The notes under the pieces: model-generated | Databases searched by the model: none | The model's input: the letters and a program-made list of their open reading frames with translations, nothing else | Told to the model about the DNA's origin: nothing | Assembly (NCBI GenBank): GCA_020226215.1 | Contig: CM035235.1 | Span: 49,443,511 to 49,507,510 of the forward strand | Reading direction: 5' to 3' | Source: Sindora glabra | Taxonomy: Eukaryota; Streptophyta; Magnoliopsida; Fabales; Fabaceae | Length of the DNA stretch: 64,000 nt | Position numbers and translations under genes: made by a program | In this document: in pieces, positions 45,222 to 58,600 of the stretch | How positions within the stretch are numbered: position 1 is the first letter of the stretch | How the letters are laid out: every line of letters begins with the position of its first letter

Positions 45222-48200
45222 TGTTAGGATTTGGATGTAAAGTGGAAAAATAAAAATTTTCAAAACCTATCAATGGATCCATGTAAAAGAAACATAAATT
45301 AGTATTAGGAATTATACCTTTGTAGTATGTAAAATTTGAGATTGTGGATCCCAGAAATTGTGTTTGCTTTTGACACACATGAACGCTCTAGTTATGAGCA
45401 CTAGATTAATGAATCATGAACACTATCCAAAGGCCAATGTCTCTTGAATATCCACACAAGTCGTCAATAATTATGATCAAATTGAATAAAGTTGCTTTTT
45501 CTTCTAATGCAATACTAGCTACCACTCCTTTTGGGTTTTTTTGGATCTTTCTATAAAAGACTCTCACGATAAATCACCAAGCTCAACCTATCTTACAAGA
45601 GAAAAGTAGGGTTATTTATAGGATAGTTCTAAACCTTTCACCTTTAATATAGGAATACGTTGGGTCATAGTAACCTACATTCCATTCATTAGTAATTTTC
45701 CAAATTAAAGTCTCTTACACTTATTCATGGTCATAAATTTTCATTAAGGACATTAAAATTGTTAATAATATGAATAAAAAACCATGTCCTTTGAAGTTTT
45801 ACCATTAAGTGAATTAAAACTCTTTTAAAACAAGAAATTCCATAAAGCTCATTAAGGATGTTAAAACCATTCACAATGTAAATAGAAAGCCACATCACTT
45901 GAAATTTCACCATTAAGTGAATTAAACTCTTTTAATAAACTAGAATTACCTTTAAAAAAAGGAATAATTAGGTTTTGATTATTGATTAGGCCCAATAATG
46001 ATTCTAATTAATAATTAATCCATTGTCAATGTTATCAAAGTAAGGTCCAACCATATTATGCTATTACTTAGTAAAGCACAATCATATTAGGCTTATCCTG
46101 ATTGAGAGCTTTAGTCTAATAAGAAGGTCTATGATGTGAACAGTATTATATTAATATTCTCTCTTATATTTAGGTCCCTTAGGAGGTGATGATACTTAAT
46201 TGGATCTATTTTGCATTAATTTGAGACTAATTGCATTAATTTGGGATTAATTGAATTTCGGACTTAATGCTGGATTTTTTATGCTGTTTCAGTATTTTAG
46301 TCATAATTTGAGTGTCAGATGTCGGATTTGGACAATCTATACACCGTTGGAAATCTAAGAAAAGAAGCTACAATTTTCATGTTGACCATAACATCCAGTT
46401 CTGCTATCTTGGAGGTCAAAGATTAGTTCAAAGCTGAAGCATCGTTGCTGTCTAGGCCCAGACCCGACCCAGTTGCAATGATTAATTCATATCTTGAGCT
46501 CCAAGGGCCTAATTGATGCAAGGCCAAGTCCAATTACTCCATGAAATCCATATCTAAACATTGCTAAAACCCTTTTGAAGAAATTGAGTTGTTTTTAAGG
46601 CCAAGGAAGATGGATTGTGGCTCATTATTTCATCTCAGACTGGATTGAACTACTTTCAGTACTTTAGTTATAACTTGAGTTAGGAATGTCTGATTGAGCT
46701 GAAATTTTGTGGGTAGTTTCCTAAGATATTAGGCTACAAGTTTGTAGTTCAGGTCCAGTCCTAATTAGGCCTCTAGGGTTGTAAACAAAGAGGTTACAGA
46801 ATTAGAACGTGAAGAAGAGGAGAGAAAACTGGACAGTTTCCTATTTTTCTGTTGTTCTTGAGTTTTTCTCTAATGGAAGGCTAATTCTTTGGGTTGATTC
46901 AAGGAAATTTGAGGTTCTTCTTCCCCGGAAGTAGGAGATCTTAGTTTGTATAGTGGTAACTGTAATTGATTTTCCTTTTTCCTCATCTATCTTTTCTGAT
47001 TTGCATGATCTATTGACTTGGATATTGATTTGAGATAATCTTTGTTCAATTCTGTAAATTATTTTTAATCTAAATTGCTAGTAAATTTTGGTTGATTAAT
47101 TGGAATTTTTCATGAGAGAAAAGGGAATGAATGATTAATTTAGGATTCTGAATTAATTTATTTAATTTGGCTAAATTCTATTTTTAAATTAGTTTTAATC
47201 TAGCTTAGGGGTTATGACGATTGTCTAACTTAGCTAATCTTAATCAATCAAATCCTAAGCGATTGTCTTGCATAGAATTCATGAATTGTTGCAGGAATTC
47301 CGAATAATTCAAAGCTAAATAATCAATTGCAAAAATCCAATTTAGAATGATCTGTGATTAATTCTTCGAAGAAACCTTGAATTCCTTGAATTAGCTGTTT
47401 GATTTCATTGATTTCCCTTTGTTTTACTTCTATTTTTCAAGCTTAATTTCATGCTAATTAATCATTTAATTCATGCAACCAACCCCCCTAATTCTGCATC
47501 TTGTTCTGTATAGTTTCTAATTACACACATCATACAACATTGTTTTTAATTCTGTTTCATTATAGTCATTAGTCTGCATGTTTTGTGTTTGATAAATTGC
47601 GTAAATAGATAGCATTCTATTTATTGATAAATTGCATTCTGTTTAGGTAGCATTTTGTGTTTAATAACATAATTAGTAAATAATCACAGAGACTTATTGA
47701 AAAGGATCTTCAGAGGTTTGACCTAGTTCCTACTATTTTTGCTGCAAATATTTTTAAGAATCAGAAAATTTAATTTGACCGGTTCGACAGCCGTGATTAG
47801 TCTAATTTCATAATGACCATAAATTTGACTCATTCCTTTGTGTGTGACCTTATAAATTCTCATTATATTAGCAGTAATCCTAAAAACCTCTTTTAATATC
47901 TTAGATAATGAATGATATCTATCAATACATCACAATCACCCAATTAGTGAAAATGTTAATAATTCAACATAATTTTTTTCTGTAACCAATGTTTCATGCA
48001 ATTCAATCTTTTTTTGTCTAGATATCCCAATCGAACTTGAGACATAAAATGTATCACTTTTTTTATGATTCAATTTATGTGTTTCTTGTTCCTAAGTAGA
48101 TTGACTCAAAACAAATGAATTAATATCACATATTAATTCATTTAAGCACGATTATGCATTTCATAGTGTTATTCAATCAATAGGCCTACAAATATTAATC

Positions 48201-48748
48201 CTCTTATATAAAAGGATAAAATTCTATCTAAATTATTCACATCTTTCTATATGATTCATGGTATACTCAATCACTGCTTTTTAAGCCAATCTTTATTATA
48301 AGTGACATTAGACAACATCATAATGTACGACTTCGTATATGGGGAACTATAGTAATTTTAGGTTAAAGTATTATATACATCATTGTTACGATAAGCCATG
48401 CTTATGAGACTTATATAGCAATTTATATAGCATTATCATGGTAGGTCTGTTCAGTACATTTGTAATTTAACATGTATCCATGAATTGACTTATATCTTAT
48501 ATCCATAAATATGGTCATCAATCAATGTACATGCTAGTTTTAATGTTATTGTTATTCCAATTTGCAAAATACTTAACTAGGGACATTTAAAAATAATATT
48601 AAACATTTTAGGGATAATTATAATATTTACTTATATTATGTAGATACAACATTACTAATAATAATTGAAATGTATTTATAAAAAAAATATCATACAATGT
48701 ACACTAGTATATTTATTATATGATTGATTTTTAAAGCATACACTAACA
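45222..48748 (-). repeat. Inverted LTR related to the two solo LTRs, split by an insertion
   Basis: It begins TGTTAGGATTTGG and ends CATACACTAACA. Read on the minus strand it starts TGTTAGTGTATGC, like the solo LTR at 52576 (TGTTAGTGTATATGCC). Near the left end GGATCCATGTAAAAG-AACATAAAT matches the reverse complement of the 3' end of the LTR at 48895-50554, and 47830-47870 (GTGTGACCTTATAAATTCTC) matches that LTR near 49790. It is about 1.7 kb longer than its relatives because of the insertion at about 46121-47796. The flanks TTGAT and TTAAC do not form a clean duplication. Confidence 0.7.
46121..47796. mobile_element. Insertion (about 1.7 kb, LTR-like) nested in the inverted LTR
   Basis: The direct repeat TTAGTCTAAT occurs at 46111-46120 and 47797-47806, and joining across it restores the surrounding LTR. 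The interior has two related modules (TTTCAGTATTTTAGTCATAA near 46285 and TTTCAGTACTTTAGTTATAA near 46653), a gypsy-LTR-like segment at 46330-46400, and ends with GACCGGTTCGACAGCC. If it is a solo LTR with a 5-bp GTCTA duplication, its limits would be 46132-47799, but the ends are not TG...CA. A 9-10-bp duplication would instead suggest a Mutator-like element. Confidence 0.5.
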
Positions 48749-48894
48749 TTAACGTGTATTTTACTTTTTCCTACACTCCACGAGACCTAGAGTAGTATTC
48801 ACTTGAACTTAATTACAGATCCAACCAAATTAGCATACTCTTAAACCTGTTTCCCAATCATTTAAGCTTAATCTTAATGTTTCTAAGATTAAAA

Positions 48895-50554
48895 TGTTGG
48901 TGTGTGTCCTAGGAACTAATCATATAGATGATTGAAATAATACACAATGTATTATATTTTATTTTAGGTAATTTAATTATTATATTTTATTTTCATAATT
49001 TTATTATTCTGCGCGATTTATAACTTAATATAATAATTATCCTTGGAATAGCTTCGCTATTCCTAACATGCCCCTAGTGAAGTATTATTATGAAAATGAT
49101 AGTAATAATACATCGAGGCTAGCATGTATAGTGACTGATGATTACGAATCATGGATATGTGATATCAAATTAATACATGAGTACATTGCTAGTGATAATG
49201 TACCGGACTGACCCACTATGAGAATATTGTATGGATAGACGTGTCATAAGTTATTCTCATATGATCACAAATACACATAAACCTTTGACCTGAAGTCACT
49301 ATGGTTCCTTACATGAGGAATTACTCACTTTAATATTGTCATATGTCAATTTTAATCAGGATAACGAGTAGGGCATTGATTGGGTGTGTCATAAATCATG
49401 TAGAGGGAAGTGAATGATGTAGATAGGATTTTGTTACTCTTATATAAAAGAGAAATATCCTTGGGTCCCTTGATTGAATGAGACTTAGAAATGCATAGCT
49501 ATGCTCAATTAAATTAATATGTGATATTAATCATTTATTTTAAGTCTACTTAGTATCAAGAAATATAAATTGAACATTGACGAGGATGACACATTCCATA
49601 CTTCCAATTCAATTTGGATATTATTACAAAAAGGATTATGATGCAAAACGTTAATCATGTATTAGGTGGATGTCGAATCATAGACATTCTTACTACTTAA
49701 GTAGTAGTTATGTATTACTAGATACCGCTCATTATCTATAGCTCAATAATGAATCATTGTCAATATAATAAGAATTTACAAGGTCACACAAAAGGAATAG
49801 GAATAAAATAATAATTAATTACACTTTAATTATATTAAGATCCGATTAATTGGACTTATTTTCGTGCATATATATTATTATTAAGAATAATAATGTGTTA
49901 TTCACGTAATATATATATAATATTATGTGATATTATTTAATATTAAAGTAATATCAAATAATTATGTTATCAGATATTAGATAAATATATTATAAGATAA
50001 TATTATTTTAATATTTGATAACTATATGCAATTATTTAATATTAAGATATTTATATTATGAGATAATATTATCTAATAATAGATAACTAATAGATAAGTC
50101 CTATCTTTCCTCATTATCTCTAGGATAAGGATAAGATGAGTTGTTAAGTGTAATTAGGATTTTGGAAGCATTATCCTAATAGGACTAGGATTGTGGCTTG
50201 CCTAAGTTCTATAAAAAGGGGCTTGAAGGCAGCACATAAGAGAAACGCTCAAAGCTTCTATAAAAATCCCAAATCACTCAAAAAATATCTAATCCTAAAT
50301 CCTAGAGAGAGAAATGCATCCTAGTAAATTCGTAAAGGGCGAGAGGTCGTTGTTCACTCCATGTGGATACCGTAGAGACGTTGTACCTTCCGGCTGGCGT
50401 TTGATTCATCCACTCTTAAGTTTTGATCAGTAGAAACACGAGTGCCCAATAGGTGAAATTCTAATCATTGATTTATGCTTTTTACATGGATCCTAGGTAG
50501 AATTCGAATCAAATATTGAATTTTTGCTGCATATGATAATCCGAATTCCTAACA
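48895..50554 (+). repeat. Solo LTR, 1660 bp, TSD TAAAA
   Basis: It starts TGTTGGTGTGTGTCCTAGGA and ends CCGAATTCCTAACA. Perfect TAAAA flanks lie at 48890-48894 and 50555-50559. A promoter-like CTATAAAAAGGGGCTTG lies near 50210. No internal region adjoins, so it is a solo LTR left by recombination. It is a relative of 52576-54022. Confidence 0.9.
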
Positions 50555-50559
50555 TAAAA

Positions 50560-52570
50560 ATGATATCTTATTTTGAGAAAATTCCAAAGGCAACAATTTT
50601 ATGCATTTTATTCTATCCTAAAATTTGAATAAATGAAAGTAAAGAATAATACATACATGTTACAAAAATTGATAGTGATATCTTTAAAAACTAAAGAAGA
50701 AAATTACATTGTCCTTTTATGATATGGCAAATGAGAGAACACTTTGTGAAACCCATTATAACAAAAAAAAGGTACATAAATAACCAACATCTAAATGTTT
50801 AATAAATGGATTTTTCATATCTGTTTCTTATAAATAACTAACATTTTAACCTGAATAACAATCTTCGAGGATCAAAACAATGTTAATTTTATTACAACTA
50901 ATGTCTAAATTTAATTATCTAGACTTCCCATGTTAGTTGTATTTTAATAATTAAATTCTTAATGTTATGAAGTTAATTTTTAGTAAAAAAACCAAATTGA
51001 TATTGGCTAGTATTTTTCTAACAATTCAAAAACTAGAAACCAACAACCGAATCTTGTGATGTATGATAATAGGGTAGACACACTTGTTCATGCAAAAGAA
51101 CAAATTTCATTATTATAATTTAACTACCTAATCAAAACTTTTGAACAACAAATTATATACAATCTTGTTTTGAATTTGTCTATTATTTACAAGTAAACTT
51201 ATCAAGTTTTATAAAGAAGATTTAGAATCCCCCTTAAGCCAATGCACATCCATCCACCAAGATACATGCAACCTATTCATCTTACAAGTATCCAATGTTT
51301 GCTTGCAAAATTAGCATGTTAACAAATAAAATTACATGTTTTACATAAATGTCTACGCAATGAAATTAAAATAAATTGCCTTTTCCAAGTCTTCATATTA
51401 TCTTATTTGCTTTATGATCTCAATGATGTATTTTATTAGGAAATATACACACTTGATGTTTCCTTCTTACTTATGGTACAACAACAAACTAACTTAAAAA
51501 AGTGTTAATTTGAAGTAAAGCAATTAATTACTATACTAGATACCTAAACATGCACAATAAAGTTACCTTTACCTTAATCTATGTGACAATACTTGCCTTT
51601 TTAGCATTGCCTATTATTTAATGAATCCTTAATGCATTGTTGAGTATTAATCTTTAACTTGAGCACTAAGCCTTCCTCAGTAGGTTAAGCTAATGAACAA
51701 TCTTCATCTAAGTTAATGAATGATCTTCATCTTTGGATAGGCCATAGAGAGCATCCACTAGTGCCTAGAATATTATTTAATAATAAAAATAAATTATTAA
51801 ACATATCACAAAAAATGAACTACTTAAACTTTAAACCCATATACCATTTGTGGTACAATTCTATGAAGCATTATTTCCTTTTATCTAGTGAAAAAGTTTC
51901 GTCTAAGTACAGATCAATTGTTAAGTCCAACATGGATCTAGGAAACTAAAGAAGTTACTTAGTTCTATATATTCACAAATATGGTGCAAGTGCCTATCAT
52001 TTTTTATAATATATGAGCTCAACATCTTAATCTATTATATATAAATCAATAGAGGGAAAACTTGAGGATTAAAAATGAATGTACCTAATCTAGGTTTGCA
52101 TGTAACTAATATTTTATCGTTCCATGTTCTGAAGTTGTAGGATAAACTCCTTGCCTAAGAACAAGTCATATAATACTTCCATAACTCCTTTTTCTTATGA
52201 ATTTGCATTGAGCCCATTCTTTCTATCCCCTATACAATGGATCAGAGCTATTAGGAATGCTAAGACTTTCCATTTTTATGAAAATGCTGAAGGCGAACTA
52301 CTAAAGTCTTGGATTTCTTAAATTTGCCATCATCATCCTTGGCTTCCTCTAATAACCTTTTACTAGTTTTAACATGAGATACCTAACAATGATTGTAGAA
52401 AAGAATGATAATTAGATACATAGCAATATATATTTAATTGTAAATAAGAACTTTGAAGTGATAGAAAATCTCACTTTTATGCATAATATAATCAAGGCCC
52501 TTGGCTATGTTAGGAAAATGCCAACCACTTAGGTGATTGTGACCACCTCATTGATCGAAGCTGGCACCTT
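50560..52570. other. AT-rich intergenic DNA between solo LTRs
   Basis: No gene is recognised. The plus-strand frame at 51716-51949 has no known motif. On the minus strand 51950-52340 some stretches (KKWKVLAFLIALIHCIGDRK) look faintly protein-like, but I could not assign them; a remnant of a CACTA-type gene is possible. Confidence 0.35.
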
Positions 52571-52575
52571 AGTCA

Positions 52576-54022
52576 TGTTAGTGTATATGCCCTAAAACTA
52601 ATCATATTGATGATTGTAATTTTGAATCATGTTATTTTAATGACAATTTTAATTATTATATTTATATATATTATCTGCGTAATATATTTAATTATAATAA
52701 TAACTTTAGAATAATTGTATTCTTAAATGTCCCTAGTCATATATCATTGTGGATTAGGTTGCTTTGATATGTTAAGACTAGCATGTGTGAAGACTTATAT
52801 GGGATATTAAGTTTACACATGAGTACAAGTTAGAGAACTTGTATACTGGACCGACCCATATTAAGAACACTACATGGATCGTTATATGAGTGTCATAAGT
52901 GATTCTTAGTGATCATTATTAATATGGTCCTTTGACCTGAGATCACCAAGGTTCCCTACATGTGAGTTTCATATTTTGATACTATTCTATGTCACTAATG
53001 ATTAAGTGAATGCAAGGGTAGATATTGGATATGTCACATATCATGCGGAGGGGTTTGTGTGATTAAGATGAGATTTGTCTCTCCTATATAACAGGAGTAA
53101 CATCTATGGGCCCTTTGATTAAGTAAAGCTGAGAAAATGCATGGCCATGCTCAGATGAATTAACATGAGATGTCGATTACATTTGTTTCAGTCAGCTTAC
53201 TTAGGAGTCAAGAAACCTTAAGATTGGGCTATACAAGAATGACACGGTCCATGTCTCGTGCTCAATCTAGATGTATAAGACAAAAGGACATAAGTGATGA
53301 TCACGTGTAAAGGTTTAGTCAAATCACCGACTTTCTCATTACTTGAATAATAATGATGTGTTGCTAGACACCAATCATTGTTTATGATCATTAATATGAT
53401 TAATGGTCATTGCCAACGTAATGAGAGCCTGTAGAGTCGCACACTTAGAGCTTAGTGAATTTGGAATTAATGGACCAAATTGTTTGGGCTTAATATTTGG
53501 GAATTCATGTTATAATTATAAGGCCCAATAGTAAGCCTATAATTATACATGGAATAAAGCCCAAATAAGTTAGATTTTTCTATACACCTATTTAAATAGG
53601 CTTATTGGGTAATAATAGGATTATTATTATTATTTCAGGCACCCCAAGCAAAAGCATAGAAAACCCTAGCACCTCTCATTGACCAAAATCTCTGAAGAGG
53701 TGTAGCTAGCACTGCGAGGTGTAAGGAGATCAATTCCAACCGGTGTGTGTAGCGGACATTCATCGGTGATTCACGGGTTCGTGTGGATACCACAGAGGTG
53801 CAGCCACATAAACGTTGTACTAGTGATCTGATTTACTGGTTTCCATTCCGGTTCGTGATTTGGAAGCAGATCGAATTTGCTGTAGCGGTCAGAAGATTTT
53901 TTTTGCCGAAAGGTATAAATCCTAATCCCTAATCTATGACATTCTAAATTCGCATGGATCCTTGGTGGAAATCGTGCAAAAATTTTATTCCGCTGTGCAT
54001 GTATGATGCGCGATTTCCAGCA
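52576..54022 (+). repeat. Solo LTR, 1447 bp, TSD AGTCA
   Basis: It starts TGTTAGTGTATATGCCCTAA and ends GCGATTTCCAGCA. Perfect AGTCA flanks lie at 52571-52575 and 54023-54027. Landmarks such as CTGGACCGACCCATATTAAG and TTTGACCTGAGATCACCAAG are shared in order with the LTR at 48895-50554 (CCGGACTGACCCACTATGAG, TTTGACCTGAAGTCACTATG). The minus-strand frame at 53771-54037 lies inside the LTR and is not a gene. Confidence 0.92.
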
Positions 54023-54027
54023 AGTCA

Positions 54028-54879
54028 TACACTCCATAATAATATCTATTACAACCTTATATTGGTCCTCTAATAGTGATTAAGTGTGGGGCATATAGCA
54101 TGGGAAAGCTAACTATATCATTACCTACATGTTAGAGGGCTTGTAACCATCAATAAAAAACTACATCCATCCTGCAAAGATAAATAAATCAATTAATTAA
54201 CATTAATGTAAAATTACATATATATTAAAAATATTTAGCAATAAGTTATTATCTATAATGAAAAAGTGGAAGGCCAAGGATAGTAACGTAGCTACCCTTC
54301 TATAGTATAAGGGTTTCCATTCATACCTTATCTTTATGTTGTGTGATAGTGGCAAGATAAACACCTTATACCTTAATATAACACTCATCTCCTTTAGAAA
54401 ATTTGCTTTCACTCTGTATGTCACCTTAATGGTGATCCTTACAATTAGCTTTTCCATATCTTTATCAAATGATGCTCCATTACAATGATGTTTTGAAACT
54501 TTCCTAAAATAAGCCTCAAGGCCTACTTCTTTTCTAATGCCCCTAACACATTTGAAACCTAAAATAATCTATCTATCCATTCTCTTGAGTTCTTAATACA
54601 TTCCTAGAAAGGTTTAGTGCATAAGCTTATTTTACATCAATGAAAATAAACATGATTAGTCATTTTATAGAATTGAACAACATTTTATAATTGATTAATA
54701 AAATAATTATGTCATTTACTATTCACTTAGCAACCTCTTGACTTTCTTCAATCATGTAATAACCTTATATATTGACTCTAGTTCTCTCCCACAACTTATA
54801 TTGTGGCATGCTAGGAAGAAAGGCTTCAAGCACAAGAAGCTTAAAATTTGATTAAGTCATTTCTTATATCAGATTCTCC
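54028..54879. other. AT-rich DNA beside the Transposase_24-like fragment
   Basis: The minus-strand frame at 54203-54457 is basic, without an assignable motif; it may be a decayed downstream part of the neighbouring transposon gene. I see nothing else. Confidence 0.35.
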
Positions 54880-55620
54880 TCAAACCTTTTATACTAGCCT
54901 TAAGAAAACTTATGTTTGTTTTTGGTTTAGTTCAATTCACTTTATTATTTGCACTTTAGGCTTATTGCCAAAAAAAAATTATAAGAAGATGGACTCACCA
55001 TTAATAATGGAATAAAATGCTTGGTGAGATGGTTATATTTGCTTAAAACTCCTCAAATTTGCAAATCTCTATGAAATCTGCCTATATTTTAGAATCAACC
55101 TAGCAATATTTGTTAAGAGGATATTTATCACATTCTTCTTCATGGTGATGTAGTTCTTTGTTAAATTTATCTTAAAGTTTTGCTCACCACTTGAAAAACA
55201 TGGTCACTTTCTATCCTTTATTAATATCAAAAGCAATTTATAAGGCAGCACACATATGGATGACATTTTTGCATAATAAATCCAATAAAATTATTATAGA
55301 CATATGAAAAAGGGACTAAAGATAAGTATAATTGTCTTACCAATATATCTTTCCATATGTTGTCTTTGATATTTTCTAGTACTAAGTGCTATAGCTTAAT
55401 AATGATTGGCACTTTGGTACATGTCAATATCTTAATGTAGCTACTAAAATTTACTACACTAAGTCCAATTTTCTAGTCCTTCTTATTGAATTCAACCCTA
55501 AACCCATCTTTTCTTATGCATTAGAAGGCCAAATCCTTCATAATTGTAAGATTTCTAATGCCCTTCTTGCTACAACCACTTTTACCAATACCAAATTTCA
55601 TGTCATTCTTGTTTAAAAAG
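54880..55620 (-). pseudogene. Transposase_24-like (Ptta/En-Spm) gene fragment
   Basis: On the minus strand from 55613 the frame reads GCSKKGIRNLTIMKDLAF, stop, IRKDGFRVEFNKKD, stop, KIGLSVVNFSSYIKILTCTK, VPIIIKL, stop, HLVLENIKDNIWKDIL. This follows the plant transposase family where V-FN--G--IG is followed by SYIGVL-R--VPI---W--VP---KD-IW. Further on, a shifted frame gives KFNKELHHHEEECDKYPLN and ADFIEICKFEEF, resembling the later W--FV--R-SEEF block. The stop after KL lies where Trp is expected. It is dead, and no terminal repeats were found around it. CACTA elements often carry this gene. Confidence 0.65.
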
Positions 55621-55639
55621 TATTAACAACAATAACAAA

Positions 55640-58600
55640 ACATGTAACTTAGGTAGCAAGCAACATTTGGTAAGTTTTCAAGAACATATGTATGATAACT
55701 TAATTAACATGAAATGATTAGAAATAAATGCATATGAATTTTTTTTACCTTAAAACAAAACTTCACCTACAAATTGAAATTGTTATCCTATAAAGCTATA
55801 CCAATAAAGAATATAAGTAAAAAAATATAGTGTTAAAGCAAGACAAAAAGGATATGTATTCAAGAACACAACTCTACATATAAAATAACAAGCCTAAACC
55901 ATATATTTACAACTATTAAAAGGTAATTTTAAACCATGAGATGAAATTTTAGAAGAATAAATGATAATAATACCTTTCTAACCCTAGTGTCGATTCCTAA
56001 ACCTAAAATGCTCATAAAACTTAAGATAGTTGGAGAATATACATGCCTCAAATAAGTTAAGAAGAAGTTCAAGACAACATTAGCACTATAATCATTGAAT
56101 AAATGCCAGAGGAAAAATTAACAAACAACATGCATAAATAAATTGCAAATCACTATACAAATGAAATGTGTGTGCAATTATGAGAAACAAAGATGAAGTT
56201 AGCTTGGTGTAAAACTTTTAATATTGATTGTTAATTAAAAAACTAGGTTGTAACTAACATGGACTCTAACTTTTTTATTCCCACCAACATATCAAATCTA
56301 AAAAGACCATTTATAAAACCTAAATAAGGATTTAGATGCTAATCAATGCTAATAATTTTATCTTAAAATCTTGATATTTAACTAAAATAGGTTTTACATG
56401 AAAAAGGGCATTGAACTTGCTTATAATTTTAATCACTTGCTTAAAATAAATTAGTATAACTAAACTTTTTATAGAAAGGAATACCTAACATTTATAATAT
56501 TTACCTAGCATTTAACTTCTATAGATTAAGGTCCATTGAGCAATGGTTTTGGGCATATATATTTATTTACAAGCAAAATATCCGTATGTTACCTTTGTCT
56601 AACTAAAGAAAGTTCTAGAAAACCTATTTTTGTTGTGGTGTTGGTGAAGGAGCATTAACTTGTAGATATATAAAATAAAACATAATAAAGTAAGCTTAAG
56701 GCTCAGTGAGCAAACGTTTCAAAAAAGTATAATAATTCCTAACACTTTAAGCCTTGCTAACCAAATTACCTTTTTTTGACCTTAACTCATAATTCACATA
56801 ATCCAATAAAATAGATAATTAAGAAAATTACAACACCCATATAAGCATAACAATTTTATTTTCCATAATTTTCATAATTTACTAACAATATTCCAATATT
56901 ATTTTTAAAAATACATAAAAAGTATGTAAATGTTTTTATGTCTTCCATCCAAACTTATTATTCATAAGCCTATCTTTGTCTTTTCAATTCACCTTTATCT
57001 CTCACAAGTAACAATTGGATCCAATGCACAATCAAGAGTATCAATAATTTTCCCTATCATAATTTTTAACTCAATTCATGGTAATTATAATTAACTTTCA
57101 ACAAAATCATATTATAGTCACCATCTGCACATTGGAAATGGGTTTATAACTTTACCATATCATTTCTAATCATACATTACATGACTAAACCAAAGACAAC
57201 TTAACTTAAGTGATCATGTTTAAAATTAAGGTTTTATACATTAGAATTTCTAAGAAATTTCTATCAAGCATGAATTGATTGGAAAATTTATTCAGGGTAT
57301 TTAATGTAATTCTAAAAGTCTTGAATTGATTAAGGAGTCCATTCAGGTTGCTTAATTAGAATTTTAGAGGGCATGAATTAATTTGTGAATTGATTCTATC
57401 CAAGGTACGTTACTTTTCGACCCTTTACTAAAATGATTCACCAATCAATTTAGATGCTTTAATTTTACTGCTATAAGTGATGAATCAATTCATAGCAAAG
57501 GCTTTATGTACTAATCCTTTATGAATTAATTCATAATTAATTTATACATAAATTTTTTCATTTTATGGAAATTTCTACTATTTATAGATGGGAAAAATCA
57601 TCCAAAATCGACCTTTCATGTAAAATTACACAAACTAACTACTATCAATTTAAAAAATAACATCATATGTACATAATTTTATAAGAGATCCTCATCAAAC
57701 ACCATTCTATAGAACTTATCATTCACTTAAGCAATTATAGAGAAAAACCTAACTTAATATCAAATAAATAATCTAAATCATATAATTTAGCTAGAATATT
57801 TACCCACAACTTGTATATGAGGCAATAGGTATTATGATTAAAGGTTAACTTGGTCCTAAACATTCAAAAATTAAAGACTTGAGGTTAAGGCTTCAAGTCT
57901 TATTTAAAGTCAAAAACCTCAATCTTTTATGACTAAAATGGAATAGTAAAGGAAAAGTTTTATAAAGATTGAAGAGGAAAATTTGTTACCTAGTTAAGAT
58001 TGAATGGAGATTGAGACGTTAATAAAGTGGAATGAAATCTTCCCTTGAATTTTAAGAAGAAGGAGAGGATGAGAGTGTTAAGTAAAAGAAAATGAAAAGT
58101 TAAGTAAGTTAGAGAAGTAAAAGTATAGGCTATACAAGGAGAGGAAAAATAGGAAACGGGTTTCTTAAGTCTCCCTTACACTTCTATATTCACCCTTAAT
58201 CATAATTAACTTTAAAGCATCCTTACTTATTTATCTATAAATCATTCTCATTTATTCATTCATAGATATATTCATATGGAAAGAAAAATTTATTTGTAAC
58301 ATATTATAATTAATTTTTTTCACTTAAAACATTTTAAATTATAATAGGGGTATCAATTGATTATAACATAAATAAATATCTAATTTATCCAAGCATAATT
58401 ACGAAAATGTCACTCAAGCAAACTTTCAATGTCATTCTATATAATAATTGACACCTATTGTTGTGACCTATCTTCAAATCTAATAGTTCATCTACCTTTT
58501 AAAATTAACTTTCTAATAACCAATGTAAAAATCATCATCTAACCACATTAATTGTTTAATAAATAATCAATATAGTTTACCTTTCAAAAATTTTCTCTAA

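Noticed and set aside
53771..54037. 88-codon minus-strand frame
   Set aside because: It lies in the end of the solo LTR at 52576-54022 and crosses its target duplication, so it cannot be an old gene.
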